DNA from: Klebsiella pneumoniae
GTDB taxonomy: Bacteria > Myxococcota_A > UBA796 > SXON01
Assembly: GCA_945861635.1 (NCBI GenBank)
Contig: CAMAWH010000001.1
Span: 124,001 to 188,000, forward strand
DNA: 64,000 bases
Reading direction: 5' to 3'
The first letter of the stretch is position 1. Every line of letters begins with the position of its first letter. Below the pieces are notes generated by a model that was not told the origin of the DNA, did no database searches, and worked only from the letters and a program-made list of their open reading frames with translations. Below are positions 28,332-36,148 of this stretch, piece after piece. The translations under genes and the position numbers were made by a program.

Positions 28332-29570
28332 CTACCAGGTCAATCCGACCCAAGCACCATCGGCGCCGTACGGCGCCATCGCGACCTTCGGCCCACCGCC
28401 GGCCTGCACGCTGAGCACCGCGCCGACGCCAGTTGCCGCGAGGCCCGCAATCGCGACGCCTGTCCCCGCCCATGCCCACGGCTGAACGGCTTCAAGCGCG
28501 CCCGTTCGTTGCTGGGTCAGGGCGAACTGATCGGTGCCCTCCGCGCTGTTCTCCGCCTCCGACGCGTTGACGCGGGAGAGTACCCCGGCCCACCCGATGC
28601 CCGCCCCGGCGCCGCCGATCGCCGTCGCCGTCAGTCCACTCGCGAGCAGAACGCCAGCAAGTTGCCGGGATTTTGCCCGGGCCGCCGCATTGTCCGGCGC
28701 CAATTCCTCCCACTTTCCGGTGTACCGGATCGTGCGCGTGCCCGTAAAAAAGTAGACCTTCGGCTCCGAACCGAGCGCCTGCTCGATCGCCGCCTGCACC
28801 ATCGGGCGAGAAGGCGGGTCACTGGCCATAGACAACAGCTTGTCCGCGAGCCAGCCCGGCGCGGCGATCACGACGGGGTGTCCTTGATCCAACTGAACAG
28901 TAAACGTCGTCACCGTCGGCTGAAGCACTTGGACGAGGTGTCGGCCACGGCGGAGGTGAACCCGTCCATCACCGACGCTCGCGAGTTGACCATCGACCCA
29001 GAGAGTGGCTGCGGTAACGCCGGGGCCCACGTAGAGGGTTTCGTCGCCATGTGGATCGGTCCCCGCCGCGTCAAAGAGCGGCTTTCCGTCGGGTGGCAGC
29101 TTTTCGTCCCAGACCAGACCCGGCTGAAAGAGGAATGCGCGCTCAAAAGCAGACGTCGCCCCGGCCTTGTCGTCCAGTTGGGCCGCCGCGTAACCATCGA
29201 GATAGAACAACCGCGTCGCCAGAGAGGCTTCCGCGGGCTCGGTGAGGCACATCAACTGCTCTCCGGCCGCCGCCAGCAGCGTCCGCATCTCGCCATATTC
29301 TTGCTGCAAGAGGCGCTTTTCCGCCTTGCCGACGACATCGCGCACCGCAGCGTTCGTCGCAACCGCACCGGCGCAGCCCGGCGGTTGGCCGGCGCCGATC
29401 ACGCGATGCTGGTCTCCGGTCCAAAGTTCCTTTGCTGCTACAGGATGAAGCTCCCATACCGCCGTGTGACTGTCGGCGGCAACACGCCCTACGGCGGACT
29501 CGGCATCGCCGGCGTGGATGACGGGGGAGCCGGCGAACGAAATTGAAAACAATGCAAGCATCATGAGCAT
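28332..29570 (-). CDS. membrane protein with PEGA-like domain, function unknown
   Basis: A 412-residue protein with signal MLMMLALFSISFAG, a helical N-terminal region (about 60-170), a PEGA-like beta unit (ATLWVDGQLASVGDGRVHLR, about 195-240) and two C-terminal membrane segments (LAGVLLASGLTATAIGGAGAG and AWAGTGVAIAGLAATGVGAVL). The start overlaps the end of the PEGA kinase gene by 10 bases, making this the third gene of the kinase operon. It may be an envelope partner or target of those kinases (inference). Confidence 0.72.
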   Translation of the reverse strand: MLMMLALFSISFAGSPVIHAGDAESAVGRVAADSHTAVWELHPVAAKELWTGDQHRVIGAGQPPGCAGAVATNAAVRDVVGKAEKRLLQQEYGEMRTLLAAAGEQLMCLTEPAEASLATRLFYLDGYAAAQLDDKAGATSAFERAFLFQPGLVWDEKLPPDGKPLFDAAGTDPHGDETLYVGPGVTAATLWVDGQLASVGDGRVHLRRGRHLVQVLQPTVTTFTVQLDQGHPVVIAAPGWLADKLLSMASDPPSRPMVQAAIEQALGSEPKVYFFTGTRTIRYTGKWEELAPDNAAARAKSRQLAGVLLASGLTATAIGGAGAGIGWAGVLSRVNASEAENSAEGTDQFALTQQRTGALEAVQPWAWAGTGVAIAGLAATGVGAVLSVQAGGGPKVAMAPYGADGAWVGLTW

Positions 29571-31345
29571 TTATCGCTGATGTCGAAATCCCAGCAGAAT
29601 CCTTTCGATTCGCCGGCGCCGACGGTGAGGGTGGTGGTTTTGGACTGACCGGCAACGGTTTTGATGGTCACCGAGTGGCTGCCGGCGGAAACGGTGTACG
29701 GCCTTCCGCTGTTTCCGACGGCCGTGCCATCGATGGTCACGGTGCCGAAGGGGGTCGAGCTGATCTTGAGCGTGCCGGTGCCGCCAGATGCCGGGGGGGG
29801 CGGCGTTTTCACGACCGTAGCGACCGGCTGGGGCGCGGCCACGGGCTTGTCTTTGGGCGGCGCCTTGATCGGAGTTTTCAACGCCGGTTTTTCAACCGGC
29901 GCCAGCGCCGCGACAGGCGCGACCAACGGCGCGACCACAGGCGCGGTCACGGGCGCAACCACAGGCGCAGTCGAGGGCAGGACGTTCGACAAGGCCGAAC
30001 CGTGCACCGGCCCGCCGTTTTCGACGGCGACGCCAGGAGCATCCGACCCAGGTCCAAACGCAAAAGCGATACCGACGACAACCGCGACGGCCAAAAGCCC
30101 ACCAACCGCCACCACCACCCCACGCCGTGTGCCGGCTGGCGGAGACGGCGAAAGTGCAGCGTCGACCACCGGAACCGCGGCGGCTGGCGTGCGTTCCAGT
30201 GCTTGTACCGGCGCAATCGTCCCCGTGTGCGCGGGTGCGAGCGTCGCGGAATGGGCCGGCGCAAGCGTTCCGGTCGGCGCGTCGATGGAAGCGCCGGAGT
30301 CGGCGGGCACGTCGTCGGCATCCAGGTCCATCGTCGCCGAGGAGGTAGGAACGCGTGGCGCAACCGGCACCGGGGCGATGGCCGGGGCGATGGTTCCCGG
30401 GTTCGACCCACCCGAGGTAGAGACGCTTCCCCCGCCACCACTCGCGCGTGCCGCGGCCGCCTGCGAGATCACCGCCGCGAGCCCGGCCCCTTTCCGGACA
30501 AACGCCCCCGAATTGCCCCACGTCTCGATGCGCTCCTCCAAAACATCTCGAAGAACCGTACAATCGCCGATGCGCGTCTCGCGATCGACCGTGAGCAGGC
30601 CGCGGATGGCGCGCTCGATTCGCGGCGGCGTACCCCGTGGAATCGGTTGGAAATCCGCCTGCGCAACCTGGTTGAACACGGAAAGCAAGTCCTCTCCGTT
30701 GAACGCCCGTTTTCCAGAGACCAGCTCGTACAGGATCGCACCAAGCGAAAACATGTCGGCGCGGGAGTCGACCGACTTCGCGTCACGAATCTGTTCCGGC
30801 GCCATGTACGCGGGCGTCCCGAGCGCGCTGCCGGACCGGGTCCGGTGCAGGCCGCCGCCCTCTTCTTCCGCGAGCACCTTTGCCAACCCAAAATCGGCGA
30901 TCTTCGGCAGGGGTCCGCCCGGTGGCATGGCGCACAGGATGTTTGCAGGCTTCAAATCGCGATGAACAAGGCCTTGCGCGTGCGCTTCCGCCATCCCCGA
31001 CATGATTCCCGCAAAGATCCGCTCCGCTTCCGCGAGATTCGGCGCGTTTTCCTCCAGCCAGCCCTCCAGCGAGGGCCCATCGACGAACTCCATCAGCAAT
31101 CCGGGCGCCCCGTTGACGTCAAGTACGTCCGTGACGGACAAGACGTTCGCGTGGCGTAACTGTGCTTGTACCTGCCCTTCCTGAATCAAGCGATCCCGCA
31201 CGCGCTCGCTCGACAACGTGAGCACTTTCAGCGCGTGAAGCGTGCGCAGCGTCTTGTGGCGGACTCGGTAGACCGCTGCCATGGCCCCGCGACCCAACAG
31301 GGCCTCGACCACATAGCGTTCGACCTGATCGCCCGGAGCCAGCAT
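29561..31345 (-). CDS. transmembrane Ser/Thr protein kinase with C-terminal PEGA domain
   Basis: A 594-residue eukaryote-like (Hanks-type) kinase. The glycine loop is LGRGAMAAVYR near residue 18, the ATP-binding Lys lies in HALKVL near 40, the catalytic loop is HRDLKPAN near 127, then DFGLAKV near 145 and GTPAYMAPEQ near 170. A Pro/Ala/Thr-rich juxtamembrane region leads to one membrane helix (VVVAVGGLLAVAVVVGIAF) and a PEGA domain (STPFGTVTIDGTAVGNSG) outside. All catalytic residues are intact. It begins 10 bases after the second kinase gene, so both belong to one operon. Confidence 0.93.
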   Translation of the reverse strand: MLAPGDQVERYVVEALLGRGAMAAVYRVRHKTLRTLHALKVLTLSSERVRDRLIQEGQVQAQLRHANVLSVTDVLDVNGAPGLLMEFVDGPSLEGWLEENAPNLAEAERIFAGIMSGMAEAHAQGLVHRDLKPANILCAMPPGGPLPKIADFGLAKVLAEEEGGGLHRTRSGSALGTPAYMAPEQIRDAKSVDSRADMFSLGAILYELVSGKRAFNGEDLLSVFNQVAQADFQPIPRGTPPRIERAIRGLLTVDRETRIGDCTVLRDVLEERIETWGNSGAFVRKGAGLAAVISQAAAARASGGGGSVSTSGGSNPGTIAPAIAPVPVAPRVPTSSATMDLDADDVPADSGASIDAPTGTLAPAHSATLAPAHTGTIAPVQALERTPAAAVPVVDAALSPSPPAGTRRGVVVAVGGLLAVAVVVGIAFAFGPGSDAPGVAVENGGPVHGSALSNVLPSTAPVVAPVTAPVVAPLVAPVAALAPVEKPALKTPIKAPPKDKPVAAPQPVATVVKTPPPPASGGTGTLKISSTPFGTVTIDGTAVGNSGRPYTVSAGSHSVTIKTVAGQSKTTTLTVGAGESKGFCWDFDISDKCS

Positions 31346-31354
31346 TGGCCGTAA

Positions 31355-32473
31355 CTATCGCATGCCGGCCCAGAACGCGAAGCCTCCCACCGCCAACGCA
31401 GCCACGATTGCGGCCACGGCGAGAAGGGCGACTCGCGACGGACGGCGAGCGGCGAGCACCGGATCGGGCGCGGCCGGCACTACGGCGACGACGGCTGAGC
31501 GCGCGGTCGCGGGCGGGGAGACCGGGCTTGGCTCCAGCGTAAACGTGTCCGCCGACGGCGTCCCGGTCTCACTGATCGGGTGCCGCGCCAGCCCATCACC
31601 CTCCACGCTTGCGCGGGGCGAAAATCCGGCGGGCCGGATCAGGCCCTCCGGCGCGCCGTCGTCGAGGATGGCGCGCAATGCAGCGCAACTCTGCACCCGG
31701 CGCTCGCGATCGGTCACGAGGCACGCGTCGATGGCACGCGCCATCCGCGGCGAGAGATCGGGAACGATCGAGGCCAGGGGTGGATAACCGCCGGAAGTGA
31801 TCGCGTTGAAAACCTCGCGGATGTCACCGGTGAACGCAGATCGGCCGCAGACCATTCGGTAGTACACGCACCCGAGCGAAAACAGGTCGGCGCGATGATC
31901 CACGTGCTTTGCCGCCCGGATCTGCTCCGGCGCCAAATACCCCGGCGTTCCCATCGTCGTGCCGGAAGCCGTGAGCGACCACGCGTTCGCGCCCTCGCTC
32001 AACACCTTGGCGATGCCGAAGTCGCCGACCTTCGCGACAACGCCCACGCGCGTTTCGGCCAGGAGCACGTTTCCCGGCTTCAGGTCACGGTGCACGACAC
32101 CCGCCGTGTGGGCCGCCTCCACCCCGTCGAGTACGTCGCGAAACAGCGCTTCCGCCTCCGCCTCCGTCAGAAGGCGCGCGGCGAGGCAGCTCGCCAGACT
32201 CTGCCCGTCAACAAGCTCCATCACCAACCCCGGCGCGCCCCCAACGTCCAGAAAATCGTGAACCGCCACCAGATTGGCGTGGCGCACCGACGCCTGCACA
32301 TGCGCCTCCCGACGAAAACGTTCGCGCGCCGCGGGGTGGTCGATGGCCATCACCTTCAGCGCAAACCGGGTGTCGAGGCCCGTGTGCCGAACCCGATACA
32401 CACTCGCCATCGCGCCGCGCCCGATCTCGGCCTCCACTTCGTAACGATCGATGAGGGTCCCCGGCACAAGCAT
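31355..32473 (-). CDS. membrane-anchored Ser/Thr protein kinase
   Basis: A 372-residue Hanks-type kinase with IGRGAMASVYR near residue 15, ALKVM near 37, HRDLKPGN near 123, DFGIAKV and a GTPGYLAPEQ activation segment. A C-terminal membrane helix (VALLAVAAIVAALAVGGFAFWAG) ends the protein, so there is no extracellular sensor. The N-terminus is set at the ATG 32473 (MLVPGTLIDRYEVEAEIG), which mirrors the sister kinase MLAPGDQVERYVVEALLG; earlier in-frame starts run into the divergent regulator. It heads the kinase operon 31355-28332. Confidence 0.92.
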   Translation of the reverse strand: MLVPGTLIDRYEVEAEIGRGAMASVYRVRHTGLDTRFALKVMAIDHPAARERFRREAHVQASVRHANLVAVHDFLDVGGAPGLVMELVDGQSLASCLAARLLTEAEAEALFRDVLDGVEAAHTAGVVHRDLKPGNVLLAETRVGVVAKVGDFGIAKVLSEGANAWSLTASGTTMGTPGYLAPEQIRAAKHVDHRADLFSLGCVYYRMVCGRSAFTGDIREVFNAITSGGYPPLASIVPDLSPRMARAIDACLVTDRERRVQSCAALRAILDDGAPEGLIRPAGFSPRASVEGDGLARHPISETGTPSADTFTLEPSPVSPPATARSAVVAVVPAAPDPVLAARRPSRVALLAVAAIVAALAVGGFAFWAGMR

Positions 32474-32535
32474 CTTCGCATCATAGATCGCCCGCGCAGA
32501 CGCGACGCCCGTGCCGCCCGCATTCCGCAAATTCC

Positions 32536-32541
32536 TACAAT
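32536..32541 (+). promoter_or_regulatory. possible -10 element (TACAAT)
   Basis: TACAAT lies 10 bases before the GTG at 32552, in a short AT-richer patch of the divergent gap. No good -35 box is seen. If used, the regulator mRNA would be nearly leaderless, consistent with the absence of a ribosome-binding site. Confidence 0.25.
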
Positions 32542-32551
32542 CTGGTACACT

Positions 32552-33622
32552 GTGCCGGTGTCCCAGCCGTCCCTCATCGGGCACACATACCTGCGCAACT
32601 ACACGGTGCTCGTCGTTGACGATGAGCCCTTGAATCTAGAAGTTTTCCAGTACAACTTCGGAGATGACTTCGTCTTGCGCGTGGCGGCCGGCGCCGACGA
32701 GGCGATTGAGATTCTGCGCAATGAAAGTATCGCCGTGGTGGTGGCCGATCATCGCATGCCGGGGATGAGCGGTCTCGACCTGCTCACGTGGTTAGCCGAG
32801 CATCAGCCGAGAATTGTACGCATTCTGCTCACAGCCCACACCCACGTGGACCTGCTTCTCGACGCCGTGAACCGCGGCGTGCTTTTCCGGTATGTCCCGA
32901 AGCCTTGGAACGCCGAATGTATGAGACAGGATCTGATGTTGGCGATTCAGCGGCATCGAATGGAAGGCGATGGTGAGCGCCTTCGCCGTCAGGCCGAGCA
33001 GGAAGCGCGGCTCGTCGGCGCCCGCTTGGTGGCCTCCGCACTCGAGGCCGACCTCGGGTCGGCCCTGCGCGACCTCGTCGGCGCAACGACGAACACGCCC
33101 GCCGCAGCCGCACCCCTCCGCCGGGTGACCGACATCGTGGATGCCCTTCGCCAGAGTGAAAACCGACAAAGCGCCACGGTCACTCCGGCGGCGCTTTCGC
33201 GCCTGGCGGCGAGTGCGTGTGATGCCGTTGCGGAAGCGGCTACCGAGGCGAAAATCGATGTTCATCGCCATCTACCCGATGACCTCCCCGAGATCAGCGT
33301 CGACGTCTCGCAGACCGTCAGTGCCATCACGGCCCTCCTTCACAACGCCGTTCAGGCTTCCCGAGGCGGGCCGAGCGCCGGCGTCAGCATCCATACTGCA
33401 CGAACGGGCTCGAACGTACGCGTGACGGTGTCCGACAACGGCTCGGGACTCGGGGCGAATCCAGCGAGTTTGTTCCTGCCCTTCGTATCGCGACGTCCCG
33501 GTTCAGCTGGCCTCGGCCTCGCGCTCGTACGTGCGGTTGCACTCTCGCACGGCGGGCGGTGCGACCTGCGGGAGGATGCCGCCGGCACGCACGCCTGGAT
33601 GGAATTTCCAGCGCGGAACTGA
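32552..33622 (+). CDS. response-regulator receiver fused to a GHKL ATPase
   Basis: About 356 residues. The receiver domain (about 15-130) starts VLVVDDEP with the phosphoacceptor in VVVADHRMPG and the Lys in YVPKPW. A linker coiled coil follows, then a histidine-kinase-type ATPase (about 230-355) with N-box LLHNAVQAS, G1 VSDNGSGLG and G2 SAGLGLALVRA. The HisKA helix has no recognisable phosphoacceptor His: the expected place reads LEADLGSALRDLVG. It may therefore be a phosphatase-like or non-canonical kinase. The start is ambiguous between GTG 32552 and GTG 32558; neither has a ribosome-binding site. It is divergent from the Ser/Thr kinase operon, 78 bases apart. Confidence 0.85.
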   Translation: MPVSQPSLIGHTYLRNYTVLVVDDEPLNLEVFQYNFGDDFVLRVAAGADEAIEILRNESIAVVVADHRMPGMSGLDLLTWLAEHQPRIVRILLTAHTHVDLLLDAVNRGVLFRYVPKPWNAECMRQDLMLAIQRHRMEGDGERLRRQAEQEARLVGARLVASALEADLGSALRDLVGATTNTPAAAAPLRRVTDIVDALRQSENRQSATVTPAALSRLAASACDAVAEAATEAKIDVHRHLPDDLPEISVDVSQTVSAITALLHNAVQASRGGPSAGVSIHTARTGSNVRVTVSDNGSGLGANPASLFLPFVSRRPGSAGLGLALVRAVALSHGGRCDLREDAAGTHAWMEFPARN

Positions 33623-33644
33623 ACGCCGCCAGAGGGGGCCTTGG

Positions 33645-34328
33645 CTAGGGGGTGGACGCAGCGGCACCGCGCAACTGCAAATCCGAAATACGGTCGCGAA
33701 CCCTGCGCATGAAGTCGGCACCCGGATCCGCCTTTGCCGTCCGATAGTACGGATCGCGCTCCTCGAATTCTTCCGTTCCCTCCAACGTTCGGTACTCGAG
33801 GTGGCCGATGAGCGTGTGGATGGGCTGCCGGGAAGCAATCCAACGCACGAGGGCTGCGTTCGCGTCGACCTGCGCCTCGGTGAGCGGCCATTCGCTTCCG
33901 CCGCCGACATTTTCGATTCCGATCGCAACGTGATTGAGGCCGACGCAGTGGCGGACGATGCGATCTTCGGGAAATAGCCGCTCGATGCTTCCGTCGCGAT
34001 CGACAAGGTAGTGGGCGCCTACGTTCAGCGAGCCAGCATCAGCGAGATCGGGGCGCCCGGCGAGCGTGGCCGGGGCGAAAGTCGCGCGCGCGCTCGCGGC
34101 GGTCGCGCCGGCGGTCCAGTGCAAGACGATGACGCGCGGCGTCATGCGCGTGCGCCGGGCTGGGTCGCCGGCAAGCAGCCCGGTGCGGTGTCGTTCGAGG
34201 TACGTAAGTGTCTGTGCTTCGCGTTCCGCGTCGTACGGAAGGAGGTGATCGCGGATGGGGGGAGCGGGTGCCGGCTCCGCGGCGGTGGCGCTCGCGCTCG
34301 CGGCGATCAACATCGCGACGATCAGCAT
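33645..34328 (-). CDS. N-acetylmuramoyl-L-alanine amidase (amidase_2/PGRP fold)
   Basis: A 227-residue exported enzyme. The signal peptide is MLIVAMLIAASASATAA. The amidase domain has the first zinc His in VIVLHWTAG, GLNHVAIGIENVG, and the distal ligands in IGHLEY and KADPGADF, as in AmpD/PGRP proteins. It cleaves the bond between muramic acid and L-Ala in peptidoglycan. The ATG at 34328 gives the signal peptide and follows AGGCGG. A longer frame to 34643 exists but would run antisense through the CapA-like gene. The 5' end overlaps the divergent neighbour by 74 bases. Confidence 0.85.
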   Translation of the reverse strand: MLIVAMLIAASASATAAEPAPAPPIRDHLLPYDAEREAQTLTYLERHRTGLLAGDPARRTRMTPRVIVLHWTAGATAASARATFAPATLAGRPDLADAGSLNVGAHYLVDRDGSIERLFPEDRIVRHCVGLNHVAIGIENVGGGSEWPLTEAQVDANAALVRWIASRQPIHTLIGHLEYRTLEGTEEFEERDPYYRTAKADPGADFMRRVRDRISDLQLRGAAASTP

Positions 34329-35244
34329 GGCGACCGCCTGCGCGACGCCGACGAACCCAACGCAAACGACGCCTCCGGCGCCCAGCCCGCCGCCCGCGCC
34401 AAGCTCCGCGCCGGCGCTGTGGTTTGGCGGCGATGTCCACCTTGGCGTTTCGGCGCGTAGCGATCTTTCCAGCATCACCGCGATGATGCGGGGCGCGGCC
34501 GGGGTCGTCAATCTTGAAGGCCCCATCGCACTCGGCCCGGGCGGATCCCGGAACCCTCGGAAGGGACCGATTTGGCTGGCCAATCCGACCGGGACCGCCG
34601 ATTTCTTGCGCGCCCAACGTATCCTTGCCGCATCGATCGCCAATAATCACGCTGGCGACCTTGGCATGGACGGAGAAGCGCGAACCGTGGCGAGTCTGCG
34701 CGCCGCCGCCGTCACGCCGTTTGGACGCGCCGCGGGTGCGGCAACGCTTCTTGTGGACGGCGTGGACGTTCGCCTTTTTTCCCACGAAGTCGAGGACCCC
34801 GGCCTTCCCGCGACGCTGACCTCACAATTAGGTATTTCGAACTTGTTTTCCGTCGTCGCGCTGCACGTGACCGGCCCCCCGTCGTACCTCCCCTCGCCCG
34901 CGCTGACGGCGGCGGTTGACGCGGCCACGGATGCCGGCGCGGACGTTGTTGTCGTGCACGGGTCCCATCTGGTCGGGCCGGTCGTGCGCCGTGGGTCCGC
35001 TGTCGTTGCGTTTGGACTCGGCAACCTCCTGTTCGACTGCCCATGCACCGATCAGACCGACGCCATCGTGCTCCGCGTTCCGGTGAACGGCAGCGGCCGA
35101 GCCGAAATCTTCCCGATCCGAGCCGGCCTGAATGGCGCGGACGCGAGTCCGGCGCCCGACGCGGACGGAATTCTGGACCTGCTGGCCGGGTTGGATTCCA
35201 CACCGTTCACCCGCATCGGGGGTCGTGGTCTATTGCAGGATTGA
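34255..35244 (+). CDS. CapA-like (PGA_cap) metallophosphatase-fold lipoprotein
   Basis: A 329-residue lipoprotein with lipobox MATAC after an Ala-rich signal. The CapA/PgsA-type metallophosphatase fold shows as FGGDVHLG near residue 60, VVNLEGPI near 86, SIANNHAGDLG near 130 and a VVVHGSH strand. Family members serve capsule or poly-gamma-glutamate synthesis or act as envelope hydrolases; the function here is unknown. The ATG at 34255 has a strong AAGGAGGT site 8 bases upstream. It is paired head to head with a peptidoglycan amidase, which suggests an envelope role. Confidence 0.82.
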   Translation: MGGAGAGSAAVALALAAINIATISMATACATPTNPTQTTPPAPSPPPAPSSAPALWFGGDVHLGVSARSDLSSITAMMRGAAGVVNLEGPIALGPGGSRNPRKGPIWLANPTGTADFLRAQRILAASIANNHAGDLGMDGEARTVASLRAAAVTPFGRAAGAATLLVDGVDVRLFSHEVEDPGLPATLTSQLGISNLFSVVALHVTGPPSYLPSPALTAAVDAATDAGADVVVVHGSHLVGPVVRRGSAVVAFGLGNLLFDCPCTDQTDAIVLRVPVNGSGRAEIFPIRAGLNGADASPAPDADGILDLLAGLDSTPFTRIGGRGLLQD

Positions 35245-35255
35245 TGCACGGTAGT

Positions 35256-35272
35256 GCGTCCCACCGGGACGC
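35256..35272. terminator. GC hairpin between convergent genes
   Basis: GCGTCCC (35256-35262), loop ACC, GGGACGC (35266-35272): a perfect 7-bp stem in the 39-base gap between the CapA-like and YARHG genes. There is no T-tract, so it is a terminator-like structure usable from either side rather than a canonical intrinsic terminator. Confidence 0.45.
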
Positions 35273-35283
35273 GATGCGCCCTA

Positions 35284-36120
35284 TCAGGCACCGTCGAACC
35301 ACCCGTCCGCCTGCTGCTGCTCCCATTCCTTCATCGGCCCACCGAGGCGGTCTTCCATGCTTTGAACAAGCTGAATGTTGCGCTTGTCTATGTCCGTGAG
35401 CGACGCATCGGCGTAGGACGCCGCCGGCGAGTACCACGCCTTGTCGGCAAAGTAGTTCGAAAGCACAGGGGACTGGAAAGGCCGCCCGTGACGGGCGTAG
35501 ATGGTGTTCCGCAACAGGCGCAAGTCACGACGCGACAGCCCCTCGATCTGCCCGACGGACAGCTGCCGCTCAAGGACCGTCGGGTCCGCGAGCGGGTTTC
35601 GTTCTGCCACGGGCACCGCCGCATCCCCCGACCACTCGCCGAGCGCCGCGCTGATGAGTTGCATCTCAATCGCGTCCTCCCCGCTCCCGGACGCGCGCGC
35701 CCGCACCGCGTCCCTGCGCGCGATCAACTCCGGGCGCGTGATATTCGCCTCCGCAAGCGCCAGGACGGACACGTTTGCGCGGTCCACATCCGAAAGGCGC
35801 GACAGGTCTTGTTTCTCCGCCGGCTGGTACCACGCCTGTGCGCGGAAATACTCGTTCAACCACGGCTTCACGAACGGCTGGCCGGCGCGGGCAAAGATGG
35901 TGTTCCGGCTGAGCGACAGCTCACGGAGCGTCCGCCCTTCCAGGTCGGCCGGCACGATGGCGCGGTCGTAGTACAGCGGGCGCGCGGCCGCGACCGCCGC
36001 CGGCAACGCCGCTGGCGGAGGGGGTGCAGGCGCCGATGCTTCAGGGGCGGTACCCCCCGCGCAGGCGAACGAAAGCAGGGCAACAATCACGGACCAGCCG
36101 ACGGCAGATCGAGCGCACAT
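35284..36120 (-). CDS. YARHG-domain lipoprotein (two repeats)
   Basis: A 278-residue lipoprotein (lipobox SFAC). Two YARHG domains are visible. The first (about 75-140) has SRNTIFARAGQPF and WYQP; the second (about 200-260) has LRNTIYARHGRPF, YFADKAWYSP and DIDKRNIQ. YARHG is an extracellular domain thought to bind cell-wall or extracellular ligands. The ATG at 36120 (MCARSAVGWS) gives the signal; a longer frame reaches 36162 and would overlap the lyase gene. It lies 28 bases after the lyase-like gene, so it may be the last gene of that operon. Confidence 0.83.
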   Translation of the reverse strand: MCARSAVGWSVIVALLSFACAGGTAPEASAPAPPPPAALPAAVAAARPLYYDRAIVPADLEGRTLRELSLSRNTIFARAGQPFVKPWLNEYFRAQAWYQPAEKQDLSRLSDVDRANVSVLALAEANITRPELIARRDAVRARASGSGEDAIEMQLISAALGEWSGDAAVPVAERNPLADPTVLERQLSVGQIEGLSRRDLRLLRNTIYARHGRPFQSPVLSNYFADKAWYSPAASYADASLTDIDKRNIQLVQSMEDRLGGPMKEWEQQQADGWFDGA

Positions 36121-36148
36121 TGCGATCCCTACTTCGCCGTGACCCGAA

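Noticed and set aside
28320-29546. 408-codon plus-strand frame over the PEGA-like membrane protein
   Set aside because: No motifs and Arg-rich; the opposite frame has signal peptide, membrane helices and operon context.
29675-31159. 494-codon plus-strand frame over the PEGA kinase
   Set aside because: Arg-rich shadow; the minus strand has an intact kinase domain.
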